64,000 bases of DNA from Leptospira noguchii serovar Panama str. CZ214 (GTDB taxonomy: Bacteria; Spirochaetota; Leptospiria; Leptospirales; Leptospiraceae). Every line of letters starts with the position of its first letter. The stretch's first letter is position 1. Both the position numbers and the translations under genes were made by a program. Location of the stretch: the NCBI RefSeq assembly GCF_000306255.2, contig NZ_AKWY02000016.1, positions 1 through 64,000 on the forward strand, written 5' to 3'. Below are positions 9,232 through 16,432 of the stretch, piece by piece. A model generated the notes under the pieces. The model was not told the origin of the DNA. It saw only the letters and a list, made by a program, of their open reading frames with translations, and did not search any database.

Positions 9232-9592
9232 TTAGCCACACCTCCACATGATTCGGTTCGATGTTGTCTAACGTAGGTTCAAAATTGTGTGAGACTGGTT
9301 TTACACAAAACTTAAAGAACTTATCCAGAAGTTTGTCTTGATTCAAACCGTCCGTTAAGGATATCGATTCTTGTCTCCAACGAAGGGCTTTTCGATTTCC
9401 AGGATGCTGAAGTTTGTAACTATGTCCGTCAACGAATTGAATCGTTGCGACTTTCGCATCGTCGTCGATTTCAACAAGAATTGGGTCGTCAGACGGAATC
9501 GATTCTGTTTTGGATTCGGATTTTCGTTGAACCGTCTGACCTGTATATTCCGCTACGTTTCGTTTTGCTATGGGGTCTCGTTCGTTGTTCAT
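9194..9592 (-). CDS. Tail assembly chaperone (G-like)
   Basis: 132 aa, acidic and without membrane segments. It lies between the tail tube and tape measure genes, the place held by the tail assembly chaperone in contractile and siphovirus tails. The C-terminal half (K-F-F-K-F-C-V-K-P and the ending W-L-R-M-A-N-R-F-L-K-W) is helical. The start overlaps the end of the tube gene by 4 bases. A second frame continues past its stop, as expected if a longer frameshift product is made. Confidence 0.66.
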   Translation of the reverse strand: MNNERDPIAKRNVAEYTGQTVQRKSESKTESIPSDDPILVEIDDDAKVATIQFVDGHSYKLQHPGNRKALRWRQESISLTDGLNQDKLLDKFFKFCVKPVSHNFEPTLDNIEPNHVEVWLRMANRFLKWELE

Positions 9593-9999
9593 GCTGTTAA
9601 AACTCCTTTATAATCCGGAAGAAGAAAAACCCAAGTCCGATCCTTATACTCCTTTCCGCGTTCGATTGTAGGTCTTTCCCAAACTCTCCCTTGTGCGGAG
9701 AAGCCGAGCATACCGCCATCGGATCGGTCTTTCATCGTAAACACACATGGAAGTCTTCCTTCTCCCATTGCGAAAAAGAACTCATTCTCAGGTGAATCTC
9801 CCATGAGGACGATCGTGAGTTTGGCCCGTCCGTCATACACCTCTGAGATATTCCAATCGCCCTTGATGCCAACTTGAGATAGGATGTATTCTTTGGTTAC
9901 GGGTTCGATTTTAAAGAAGCCATCCGCTTGGCTCATTCCGGAAACTTCACGTCCGTTACAGTTTACGTTTAGTTTCTTTGGGTCCCAAATTCCATTCAT
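9589..9999 (-). CDS. Tail tube protein
   Basis: About 136 aa from the ATG at 9999, chosen because AAAGGAG lies at a good distance upstream and the alternative ATG at 10032 lies inside the sheath gene. The protein is beta-rich, starts M-N-G-I-W-D-P-K-K and contains E-N-E-F-F-F-A-M-G-E-G-R, in keeping with the small tube proteins (DUF3277 type) of Mu-like and related contractile tails. It directly follows the sheath gene. Confidence 0.72.
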   Translation of the reverse strand: MNGIWDPKKLNVNCNGREVSGMSQADGFFKIEPVTKEYILSQVGIKGDWNISEVYDGRAKLTIVLMGDSPENEFFFAMGEGRLPCVFTMKDRSDGGMLGFSAQGRVWERPTIERGKEYKDRTWVFLLPDYKGVLTA

Positions 10000-10012
10000 T
10001 CGATTGCTCCTT

Positions 10013-11392
10013 TTAGGTAAGTTCACCGTCAATATCGACTTCGTTAATTGCTCCTCTCAAACGACACGAAAAAGTGACGTTAGGCAAAATACGATTGTTC
10101 CGATCGTTCGTCGGAATCTCATCGATCGTTTCGGGTAAGTTGATTTTGTATTGATAGTCTCCTAAATCGGAGCGCGCTTTGTCCGCATCCGTTTCGACAG
10201 GCGCGATGATTCCTTGAACACCGGCTTGAACGAAAACCTCTCGCATCCGTGCTTCAATCATTTGAATTCCTTGAATCGTGTAAGGAACTACGTCGGAGTT
10301 TAGGAAGAGACTTGTGATGTTCTCTCGGAGTCGTGCTTTCAACCAAACTCGATTTTCTACCACATCTGCATAAACCTGAGCGGTCGAAATTCCTGGATAG
10401 GGAACTTGCCTTCCTCCGAAATCAACGATCAGATTTCCCTTGTCGGAAAGGATAGAACTCGCTTGAGAGTTCGTGTATCCGGAATTCTCCACGCCATCCA
10501 ACGGCAAATATGCGTAGTTATACGATCCAACCCTTCGAGGAGCTGTATTTCCAACCCATGCGGCCTCCGGGAAAGAATCAGGATTCTTGTGAATCATCAA
10601 ATATTCCCAAATCGAATTTCTTCCCACGAGTGCGGTCAAATCATCTGTGCAAGCAAAGAACATTTTCTCGATGGAGGCGAGATAGTCCCCTAACGTGTAT
10701 ATTTCATTTTTGTTATGCGTAGTCGCAATGGTTTTAAACCAAGCGTCTTGTCCTGAGTTTCTGAGAGCTGCGATCTCAGTCGCCGCATTCGCCCATGTAG
10801 TCAAAAGTAAAACAGCGACTGTCTTTGGCCTTGGCGTTTGTCGAAAGACCTGCGTCGCTTGGATGTATTCCTTATCCGTAGAAAGAAAGCCGAGTCCCAA
10901 AAGATCATCCGCGGAAGTGATTTCCATGTATCTTTCATAATAGAGAGGTGCTTGAGCAAACGCTGAAACAACACCGCTTCCGGTATTGGCAACTTCTACA
11001 ACGTCTACGATCTTTGTCGCACCTGCCACGTTGGAGACTGCTTCCGCCGCGAGTTTGATTTGATGGGCGGTAGAGGTTGCGATTCCGCTTCCGTTCGTTG
11101 CGACGTTGACCGTAATTGTATACGGATCGTTTTCCGTTCCGGTTCCGGAGCGAACTACGCTGAGAGCCGTATTGTTTCCGTTGATGACGTATTTTACTTG
11201 GATAAAAACAACGCCCGACGTTGCGGATTTCCAAACGAGCCCACTCGTAGCGGTTCCGATTTGAAGAAAATAGATAGGTGCTTTGATCCCCAAAATCATC
11301 GGTAGTCCGAATCCCATTTGAGAAACGGGGGTGTTTCTAAGAAAAATATTGATTGAAATCGGATCGATTTTGGAAATGGTCTGTGCGCTCAT
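10013..11392 (-). CDS. Tail sheath protein (DUF3383-like)
   Basis: 459 aa. The N-terminal I-S-I-N-I-F-L-R-N-T-P-V-S-Q-M-G-F-G-L-P (about 13-32) matches the DUF3383 sheath type, and the C-terminal part has features of sheath domain folding such as R-E-V-F-V-Q-A-G-V-Q-G-I-I. The protein forms the contractile outer tail. The neighbours, a neck protein upstream and tube downstream, are consistent. It shows that the virion is a myovirus. Confidence 0.8.
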   Translation of the reverse strand: MSAQTISKIDPISINIFLRNTPVSQMGFGLPMILGIKAPIYFLQIGTATSGLVWKSATSGVVFIQVKYVINGNNTALSVVRSGTGTENDPYTITVNVATNGSGIATSTAHQIKLAAEAVSNVAGATKIVDVVEVANTGSGVVSAFAQAPLYYERYMEITSADDLLGLGFLSTDKEYIQATQVFRQTPRPKTVAVLLLTTWANAATEIAALRNSGQDAWFKTIATTHNKNEIYTLGDYLASIEKMFFACTDDLTALVGRNSIWEYLMIHKNPDSFPEAAWVGNTAPRRVGSYNYAYLPLDGVENSGYTNSQASSILSDKGNLIVDFGGRQVPYPGISTAQVYADVVENRVWLKARLRENITSLFLNSDVVPYTIQGIQMIEARMREVFVQAGVQGIIAPVETDADKARSDLGDYQYKINLPETIDEIPTNDRNNRILPNVTFSCRLRGAINEVDIDGELT

Positions 11393-11913
11393 GCTTCCTC
11401 CTGAAATTCAACCGAAGGCGCGCTTGCGGTTGTTTTGCCCTGTGTTTCGTTGAACTTCCTGGATCTGAACATAACGTCAAATCCCGCCTTGTATTCGTAT
11501 TGCGTTGATTCCAAAACGGTGGTTCTGTCTTGGACATCTCCGGTTATGAGTTGCGGAGTAATTCCAAACTTTTCGCATTCTGTCATCCCTTGAATCGAAT
11601 CAAACCAATCAACAGCCATCTGGCACAAATCCCAACATGTAGAAATCGATGAGTTGTGCAGGAATGCGAGACTGATCGATGCCGTTTGATTTTTCCGAAA
11701 GGCCTGTTTGAAGTCTTCCGCGCTCGTTGCTTCTATCCAGGAAGACGCGGACTTTGTCGGATCTTGATTTAAAACAAGAATCTTATATGAGCCGAAAGGA
11801 TACTCAGGCGTATCGACATTCTGATCACCTAACTCAATTTTGATTCCGGGATAGGATACTTCCAAGACTGCCTGAAGTTTATCCATCACGGATCGTATAT
11901 ATTCGTATTTCAT
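11389..11913 (-). CDS. Neck/tail terminator-like protein
   Basis: 174 aa. It overlaps the sheath start by 4 bases and follows the head-tail joining genes. The predicted alpha/beta fold begins with a helix and has Y-P-F-G-S-Y-K-I-L-V-L near 38-48, resembling phage neck-terminator proteins (the gp12-like group that includes LIC_12616-type leptospiral proteins). It probably caps the tail tube and sheath. The call rests on order and a modest family resemblance. Confidence 0.6.
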   Translation of the reverse strand: MKYEYIRSVMDKLQAVLEVSYPGIKIELGDQNVDTPEYPFGSYKILVLNQDPTKSASSWIEATSAEDFKQAFRKNQTASISLAFLHNSSISTCWDLCQMAVDWFDSIQGMTECEKFGITPQLITGDVQDRTTVLESTQYEYKAGFDVMFRSRKFNETQGKTTASAPSVEFQEEA

Positions 11914-12263
11914 AATTTACGAATCTCCTTTTTGCAGACGTAACGAATGTATCCAGCTTCAAACGTCATATCCTTAATCATCGTGACGAGGTATTTTACT
12001 CCGTTGAACTCGAACTTATCCTCGTAATCAATTGGAAGAGCGTTCCCAAGCTGATAGAAGTTTCTATCTTCCGATGTATATGATCCTTCCGACATCGCAA
12101 TCAGTAGTCTTGTGCTCACAGTGGTCACTGGTAAATCCAAAGGAACTCCGCTTTCGTATGTAGTGATGACTTCTCCCTTTGCGTTCTTCGTTTTCATCTT
12201 CTTGTAATACACAACCGGCCGTATGAACGGTTTAAGAGATTCGGAAACACCCGTAAGACTCAT
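11910..12263 (-). CDS. Putative head-tail joining protein
   Basis: 117 aa, beta-rich, with E-D-K-F-E-F-N-G-V-K-Y-L-V near 81-93. It lies between a tail-completion-type gene and the neck terminator, with 4-nt overlaps at both ends. Size and position fit a head-closure or stopper protein. No specific family is certain. Confidence 0.52.
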   Translation of the reverse strand: MSLTGVSESLKPFIRPVVYYKKMKTKNAKGEVITTYESGVPLDLPVTTVSTRLLIAMSEGSYTSEDRNFYQLGNALPIDYEDKFEFNGVKYLVTMIKDMTFEAGYIRYVCKKEIRKL

Positions 12264-12898
12264 GTAGCCACCTTCCCATCTATTGCGTAGTTGATCGCAT
12301 TAAATAATCTTAATTGATCTCGCAAAGGTTTTGCGTTTCCTTTTAAATTTGTAGTCAATCCAGAAAGGTCTTTGAACGGAGGATCATTATTTACAATTCG
12401 GTTTTTGATTTCGGAAACGGCTCTAAGCCCGACTCGATGCAAAACCTGTATTGCCTCAATTTCCGCATTTAAGAAATCTTGAATTCCTTTTTCAAATTCT
12501 GCCATCACAGCGTCTTGGAAGGATTGCAAATCAAAGGTTCCGCGTAGCCAGGATCTTTCCGGGATAACGACCTTTTTAGTAAGAATGAAGAGAGGGACCA
12601 AATGACCACCTTCCGACTTTGCGAGCATTGCCGATGATTTTCCTTTTTTCGGAGGAATGAATTTAAGACCTGAGATACTCCGAGGACTCTTTCCGCGAAG
12701 TTCCGGAAGTAAAGGAATCGTCAGCCATTTTGAATTCTTTGGCCTGATCACTGCGCCAAATTCATTGGCCCCGGCACTCTTCAATAAATCACTATCAACG
12801 GAACCTACAAGGCCGACTGTGATCGTTGCCGATTCTATATATTCCAAATCCTTAATGAGTTGATCCAGATTCGTATTATCTTCAATTATCGCTGGCAT
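12260..12898 (-). CDS. Tail completion/virion morphogenesis protein (gp10/gpG-like)
   Basis: 212 aa. It contains A-N-E-F-G-A near 44-49 and a later V-I-P-E-R-S-W-L-R-G-T-F-D (about 111-123). This E-R-S-F/W-L-R pattern is typical of HK97 gp10-like and Mu-like virion morphogenesis proteins. The C-terminal helix and L-R-D-Q-L-R-L-F-N-A-I-N-Y also fit (in relatives, L-x-x-S-I). It would complete the head-tail junction. Overlaps on both sides indicate translational coupling. Confidence 0.65.
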   Translation of the reverse strand: MPAIIEDNTNLDQLIKDLEYIESATITVGLVGSVDSDLLKSAGANEFGAVIRPKNSKWLTIPLLPELRGKSPRSISGLKFIPPKKGKSSAMLAKSEGGHLVPLFILTKKVVIPERSWLRGTFDLQSFQDAVMAEFEKGIQDFLNAEIEAIQVLHRVGLRAVSEIKNRIVNNDPPFKDLSGLTTNLKGNAKPLRDQLRLFNAINYAIDGKVAT

Positions 12899-13242
12899 TA
12901 TCCGATTCGTCCCCTGAATCCAAGGATTTCAGTTCGTTTTTGGTTATATAGATCCAGCCAAGATACTTGCATACCCGGTGAAATATTCGTATCGTAGTTA
13001 CGAGAAATTCCGTCCGCCGATTCTGCCATCACTTCGTTCTTCATACGATTTGCATTGAAGAGCAAGTAAGCCGCTCGGGCACGTTGAAGCTCATTGAATC
13101 GCGGGTGAGATTCAGAAAGCGTAGTGTTACCAATGACGCTTGCGACAGCATCATCAAGAAACAACTGGAGTTCTGAATCTGTTAAGTCCGCGATTGGATC
13201 TCCGACATACGCTCTAAGCTGTGCTATACTTGCTCTTGGCAT
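12898..13242 (-). CDS. Head-tail adaptor/head completion protein (gp36-like)
   Basis: 114 aa, mostly helical, with D-L-T-D-S-E-L-Q-L-F-L-D-D-A near 19-32 and L-Q-R-A-R-A-A-Y-L-L near 52-61. The position just after the major capsid gene and the small helical form are those of Mu gp36/DUF4054-type adaptors, which bind the portal. It abuts the next gene. Confidence 0.62.
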   Translation of the reverse strand: MPRASIAQLRAYVGDPIADLTDSELQLFLDDAVASVIGNTTLSESHPRFNELQRARAAYLLFNANRMKNEVMAESADGISRNYDTNISPGMQVSWLDLYNQKRTEILGFRGRIG

Positions 13243-13254
13243 GGTTGACGATCC

Positions 13255-14241
13255 TTATACGGTTTTAACCGTATGAGTTCCATAGCGCATCACGATACCT
13301 TTGGATTGGTAAACGTGAATTCCGCCGATCTTTTCATAGGCCCTTACTTTCATTTGTCCGGCGTAAGAACTGAACGGTTCTTCTGCCACTTCCAAGTCTC
13401 TTGCGATGATGATTTCCGCAACATCGGAAGCATCGTCGAAAACGCAAAATCCACCGACGGAGTCGTTCCCGATTTTTTTGTTCAGGATGTTGTAGGACAA
13501 ATCCTTCGTTCGAATAAAACCACGCGGAAAAAAGAGTTCTTTATTCTGAAGAAGCCACTGCAGCGTTGTTACGTTTGAGCTACTAGAAACCGGCATGAGT
13601 AGACGAAGATAATCTTCATCATCGATCAGGATTCCTGCTGCTGAGAATTTACCACTTCCTTCCAACTCCGCCTTAGCATCAACGATGTCTGCAAGGATCT
13701 GCTCTGGAGTCTTATATTTCCAGATGCGTTTAGAAACTCCAGTCTTGCCATTTTCTACTTCAGAAATCTGATCTTCCTGAATTCCAGGCCAGTTAAAAAG
13801 ACCGCTTTTAATTTTCTTACCAGCCAGACTCCAGCCGTGAAAAATAACCCGATTTTCCTTCTCGGCAATATAACGTCTCGTTCCGTTGAGTCGTTTTTCG
13901 GACACTGGGTATTCGCTACCTTTGCCGGATTGCCTACGCGCTTCCGCCGCGTCTAAATCATCCTGTGTGATCCGAAAGCCGGCCTCGATAACCAACAACT
14001 TGTCAGTTTCCTTTGTGGCTTTTTCTCCAACTAAGGGCAAACCGTCTGAATCCGAACCGGATTCCCTGATCCTTGCTGAACCGGTATCCTCTACACCTTC
14101 AGCCGAATAGGCATGTGAGTAGGTTGGCGTATCTGAATTCACGTTGAAAACATTTCTTGCTACAAGTTCGTTTTTTCTTGGAGTCAAGAGTTCTGTCTTA
14201 ATGTGTTCTGAGTCTTCTTTTCTAAATATTGCTTCAGGCAT
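13255..14241 (-). CDS. Major capsid protein
   Basis: 328 aa. The layout N-arm (1-60), then G-F-R-I-T-Q-D-D-L-D-A-A-E-A near 87-100, R-Y-I-A-E-K-E-N-R-V-I-F-H-G near 122-135, and a C-terminal E-P-F-S-S-Y near 288-293 matches the encapsulin-like/DUF2184-type HK97-fold capsids rather than Mu gpT itself. It is preceded by the cement gene and the DUF2213 protease-scaffold, as expected for the capsid shell. Confidence in the capsid role is good; the exact family is less certain. Confidence 0.75.
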   Translation of the reverse strand: MPEAIFRKEDSEHIKTELLTPRKNELVARNVFNVNSDTPTYSHAYSAEGVEDTGSARIRESGSDSDGLPLVGEKATKETDKLLVIEAGFRITQDDLDAAEARRQSGKGSEYPVSEKRLNGTRRYIAEKENRVIFHGWSLAGKKIKSGLFNWPGIQEDQISEVENGKTGVSKRIWKYKTPEQILADIVDAKAELEGSGKFSAAGILIDDEDYLRLLMPVSSSSNVTTLQWLLQNKELFFPRGFIRTKDLSYNILNKKIGNDSVGGFCVFDDASDVAEIIIARDLEVAEEPFSSYAGQMKVRAYEKIGGIHVYQSKGIVMRYGTHTVKTV

Positions 14242-14252
14242 CGATAATCTCC

Positions 14253-14900
14253 TTAGTTATCCAATGTGATTGTGAAACCTGACACGAGGTTCAGTTCCGC
14301 TATTCCGACATTTTGGTTTGATGCAAACTTAACCCCTGTGATAACGGCAGTCTTTCCAGGGATAGCGGTTCTACGAAACGACCCGACGACATTTGTGCCT
14401 TCTTGAACAACTCGAATACGAACCGTATCGAATTCCGTAGTTGCTTCCTCGCAAGGAACCCAAACGTATCCTTTATCAAAGAAGGTGCAAAGTTCACCGT
14501 CGTCGTAAGAAAGATTTTTCAGGTCTCCTGCGGCATTAGAATAGGATGTCACCCCATCAAATCGCAAATTGGAAGAGACTTGAACCGCGTCAGCACCTAT
14601 AACAGAAATACCTTCTCCGCCAGAGACGAGCATCACTGCGGAACCAAAAGGTAATTTGCCGATTGAAACAACGCTTCCTCGCTTACGCTCGTCTTTCGAA
14701 TCTCTGGAGGAGGTTCCCAATAGTCCGGGTTGTTCGTTATACAATCCGCCTTCAGGAACCGGAGCTCCAATGAGAGCGAATAATGCACCGATTGGGAAAA
14801 ATACTTGTAGGAATTCGGACGGAATTACTTCGAAATATGAAATCCCGAAAATCACAATGTAAAACAAGGTTAGAAAACTTAACAAAATTTTCAGATTCAT
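14253..14900 (-). CDS. Capsid cement/decoration protein with hydrophobic N-terminus
   Basis: 215 aa. Residues about 55-215 are beta-rich and resemble the phage structural cement proteins that sit between protease and major capsid genes (L-P-F-G-S-A-V near 83-89; S-Y-D-D-G-E-L-C-T near 131-139). The first 45 residues are strongly hydrophobic and could form one or two membrane helices, which is not usual for a cement protein. The start is supported by an AGAGGAG ribosome-binding site at proper spacing, so the extension is likely translated. Confidence 0.62.
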   Translation of the reverse strand: MNLKILLSFLTLFYIVIFGISYFEVIPSEFLQVFFPIGALFALIGAPVPEGGLYNEQPGLLGTSSRDSKDERKRGSVVSIGKLPFGSAVMLVSGGEGISVIGADAVQVSSNLRFDGVTSYSNAAGDLKNLSYDDGELCTFFDKGYVWVPCEEATTEFDTVRIRVVQEGTNVVGSFRRTAIPGKTAVITGVKFASNQNVGIAELNLVSGFTITLDN

Positions 14901-14901
14901 G

Positions 14902-15495
14902 TTACTTATCTCCTCTTTTGTTCATTTTCAGCCGTGCTTCCTGAATTTTCTTCAAATCATCAGCATCTTGCCTTGGAGTTGGTTTTTGTTGTTCCTGGTT
15001 ATTCGAACCGCCTCGAACAGACGCTTTTTCGCGAGCAAGCTCTACGGCAGATTCATAGCGAATGTCCAATTCCTGATCGTCGATTGAATCAAGCTTTGCA
15101 GAAGGTAACGTTTCTTTGATGACCAGCGTCTTTAGATCTCTTGCAGAAACCCCGTCCGTCGTCGCGTCCGGCTTGATCGACTTAACAGTCTCGATCAACT
15201 TTATCCGGCTCTGAGCAATCGAGTCCTGAGTTGCTGGTGCCATTGCGGAAGCCAGAAGTTTTTTCATTTCCGCAAGGGCATCGGTTAAAGTTGCAACTTG
15301 TGCTGTTAGAGATTTGATAAGATCATCTTTTGTCTTATTTTGCTCTTGTTCCTGTGAAGGCGATTGCTTACCTTTATCGATAGGTTCCGGTGCGGGTTCA
15401 GTTGTTGCCGTAGAAGGCTCGGAATCATTTCGAGCGACTCCTAAGTTCTTTAGAAAATTACGAAATTCTTTTATCAGGTCTCGTTTTTCAGACAT
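14902..15495 (-). CDS. Nested in-frame scaffold protein (internal start)
   Basis: The ATG at 15495, codon 205 of the protease gene, begins M-S-E-K-R-D-L-I-K-E-F and is preceded by AAACAGGAG with a 5-nt spacer, a better ribosome-binding site than chance would give inside a coding sequence. It would yield about 197 aa of helical, charged protein. Lambda C/Nu3 and Mu I/Z have the same plan: a protease gene with an internal start for a free scaffold. The product is inferred; only the start signal is seen directly. Confidence 0.6.
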   Translation of the reverse strand: MSEKRDLIKEFRNFLKNLGVARNDSEPSTATTEPAPEPIDKGKQSPSQEQEQNKTKDDLIKSLTAQVATLTDALAEMKKLLASAMAPATQDSIAQSRIKLIETVKSIKPDATTDGVSARDLKTLVIKETLPSAKLDSIDDQELDIRYESAVELAREKASVRGGSNNQEQQKPTPRQDADDLKKIQEARLKMNKRGDK

Positions 15496-16107
15496 ATTTT
15501 CTCCTGTTTGATTTTCATCCGTCGCAATGACGGCAAAGTTTATATCTTCCGGAAAATCGGCATGGTCGAGGTAGACGCGAACGGAATCACCCGCGCGGCC
15601 TTTGTCAACATGAGCGGCGTGGTTAAAACGAATATCTCTCTGAACTACATCGTATTGTTGTCCCCTGAAGGTGCCTGGCGTCCAATCGAGTTTCGAACGA
15701 AAGCCCGACGATATTTGCACCTTATCACGTCGTTTTAACGAATCTTTTAATTTTGCGTCCCAGATAGTTTCATTGACCCAAATTCCGTCGCCCTTCACTT
15801 TTACAGAGTCACCAAGAGAGCCTTTCGCATATAACGAATAGTTCGTATCGTTGATCAGCCCGTCGTTGTCTGAAATAGGAGGATGATTTTTAGTAATGGG
15901 TCTCCCCGGTATAGACGCGAGAGTTTCCGGAGAGAAAAGTTCTTCCGGTAATTTTGCCTCTCGAACAATTCTTCCATCAGAGTGAGTATAAGGGAATACA
16001 CCGACACGAGCGAGGACGAGAGGGCACCGAAGAACGGCTTCATCCTCTATAAGTCCTTCCAGCTCGACAGTTGCAGAATCGTAACGAATTCCGTTTTCCG
16101 GTTTCAC
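14902..16107 (-). CDS. DUF2213 prohead protease with C-terminal scaffold
   Basis: 401 aa. Residues about 35-185 match DUF2213: E-E-L-F-S-P-E-T-L-A-S near 55-65, G-R-P-I-T-K-N-H-P-P near 68-77, and D-W-T-P-G-T-F-R-G-Q-Q-Y-D-V-V-Q-R-D-I near 141-159, then N-H-A-A-H-V near 162-167. Known relatives act as head maturation proteases. The C-terminal half (205-401) is a charged, Q/E-rich helical segment like a scaffold. An internal ATG at 15495 with a strong ribosome-binding site suggests the scaffold is also made alone. Confidence 0.75.
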   Translation of the reverse strand: MKPENGIRYDSATVELEGLIEDEAVLRCPLVLARVGVFPYTHSDGRIVREAKLPEELFSPETLASIPGRPITKNHPPISDNDGLINDTNYSLYAKGSLGDSVKVKGDGIWVNETIWDAKLKDSLKRRDKVQISSGFRSKLDWTPGTFRGQQYDVVQRDIRFNHAAHVDKGRAGDSVRVYLDHADFPEDINFAVIATDENQTGENMSEKRDLIKEFRNFLKNLGVARNDSEPSTATTEPAPEPIDKGKQSPSQEQEQNKTKDDLIKSLTAQVATLTDALAEMKKLLASAMAPATQDSIAQSRIKLIETVKSIKPDATTDGVSARDLKTLVIKETLPSAKLDSIDDQELDIRYESAVELAREKASVRGGSNNQEQQKPTPRQDADDLKKIQEARLKMNKRGDK

Positions 16108-16219
16108 GCATTGAATAATAACGTAAACCTACCAGAGAAACAAGGTCGCAAGGTCACACAAGAGACCGCAATTTCCGACGTTTTTAGTGGAGGTGAGGAA
16201 GATTTTTTAGAGATGGAAA

Positions 16220-16432
16220 CTACTTACGAGAATCGAGATCCGATTCCATCTGAGATACCATTGAGAGATTGAAATCAAAAATGTTTTGGGCTTCGTCTTC
16301 GGAAACGTTTTTAACTTTCATAATTGCTGCGACCACTTCGTTTCTTTGTGCACTGGGGTCGCCCAGTTTTCCATAAAGTTCAGCGACCTTATCCGGTGTT
16401 AAAGTTGGAAGTATATCTGAAACTCGTTTCAT
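16220..16432 (-). CDS. Hypothetical small phage protein
   Basis: 70 aa, helical, acidic, not recognised. It overlaps the end of the MuF-zincin gene by 4 bases (start ATG at 16432), so it is part of the head operon. It has two predicted helices and no cysteine. A 112-base gap without a recognised gene follows before the protease gene. It may be a small head component or a partner of the preceding protein, but no function can be read from the sequence. Confidence 0.55.
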   Translation of the reverse strand: MKRVSDILPTLTPDKVAELYGKLGDPSAQRNEVVAAIMKVKNVSEDEAQNIFDFNLSMVSQMESDLDSRK

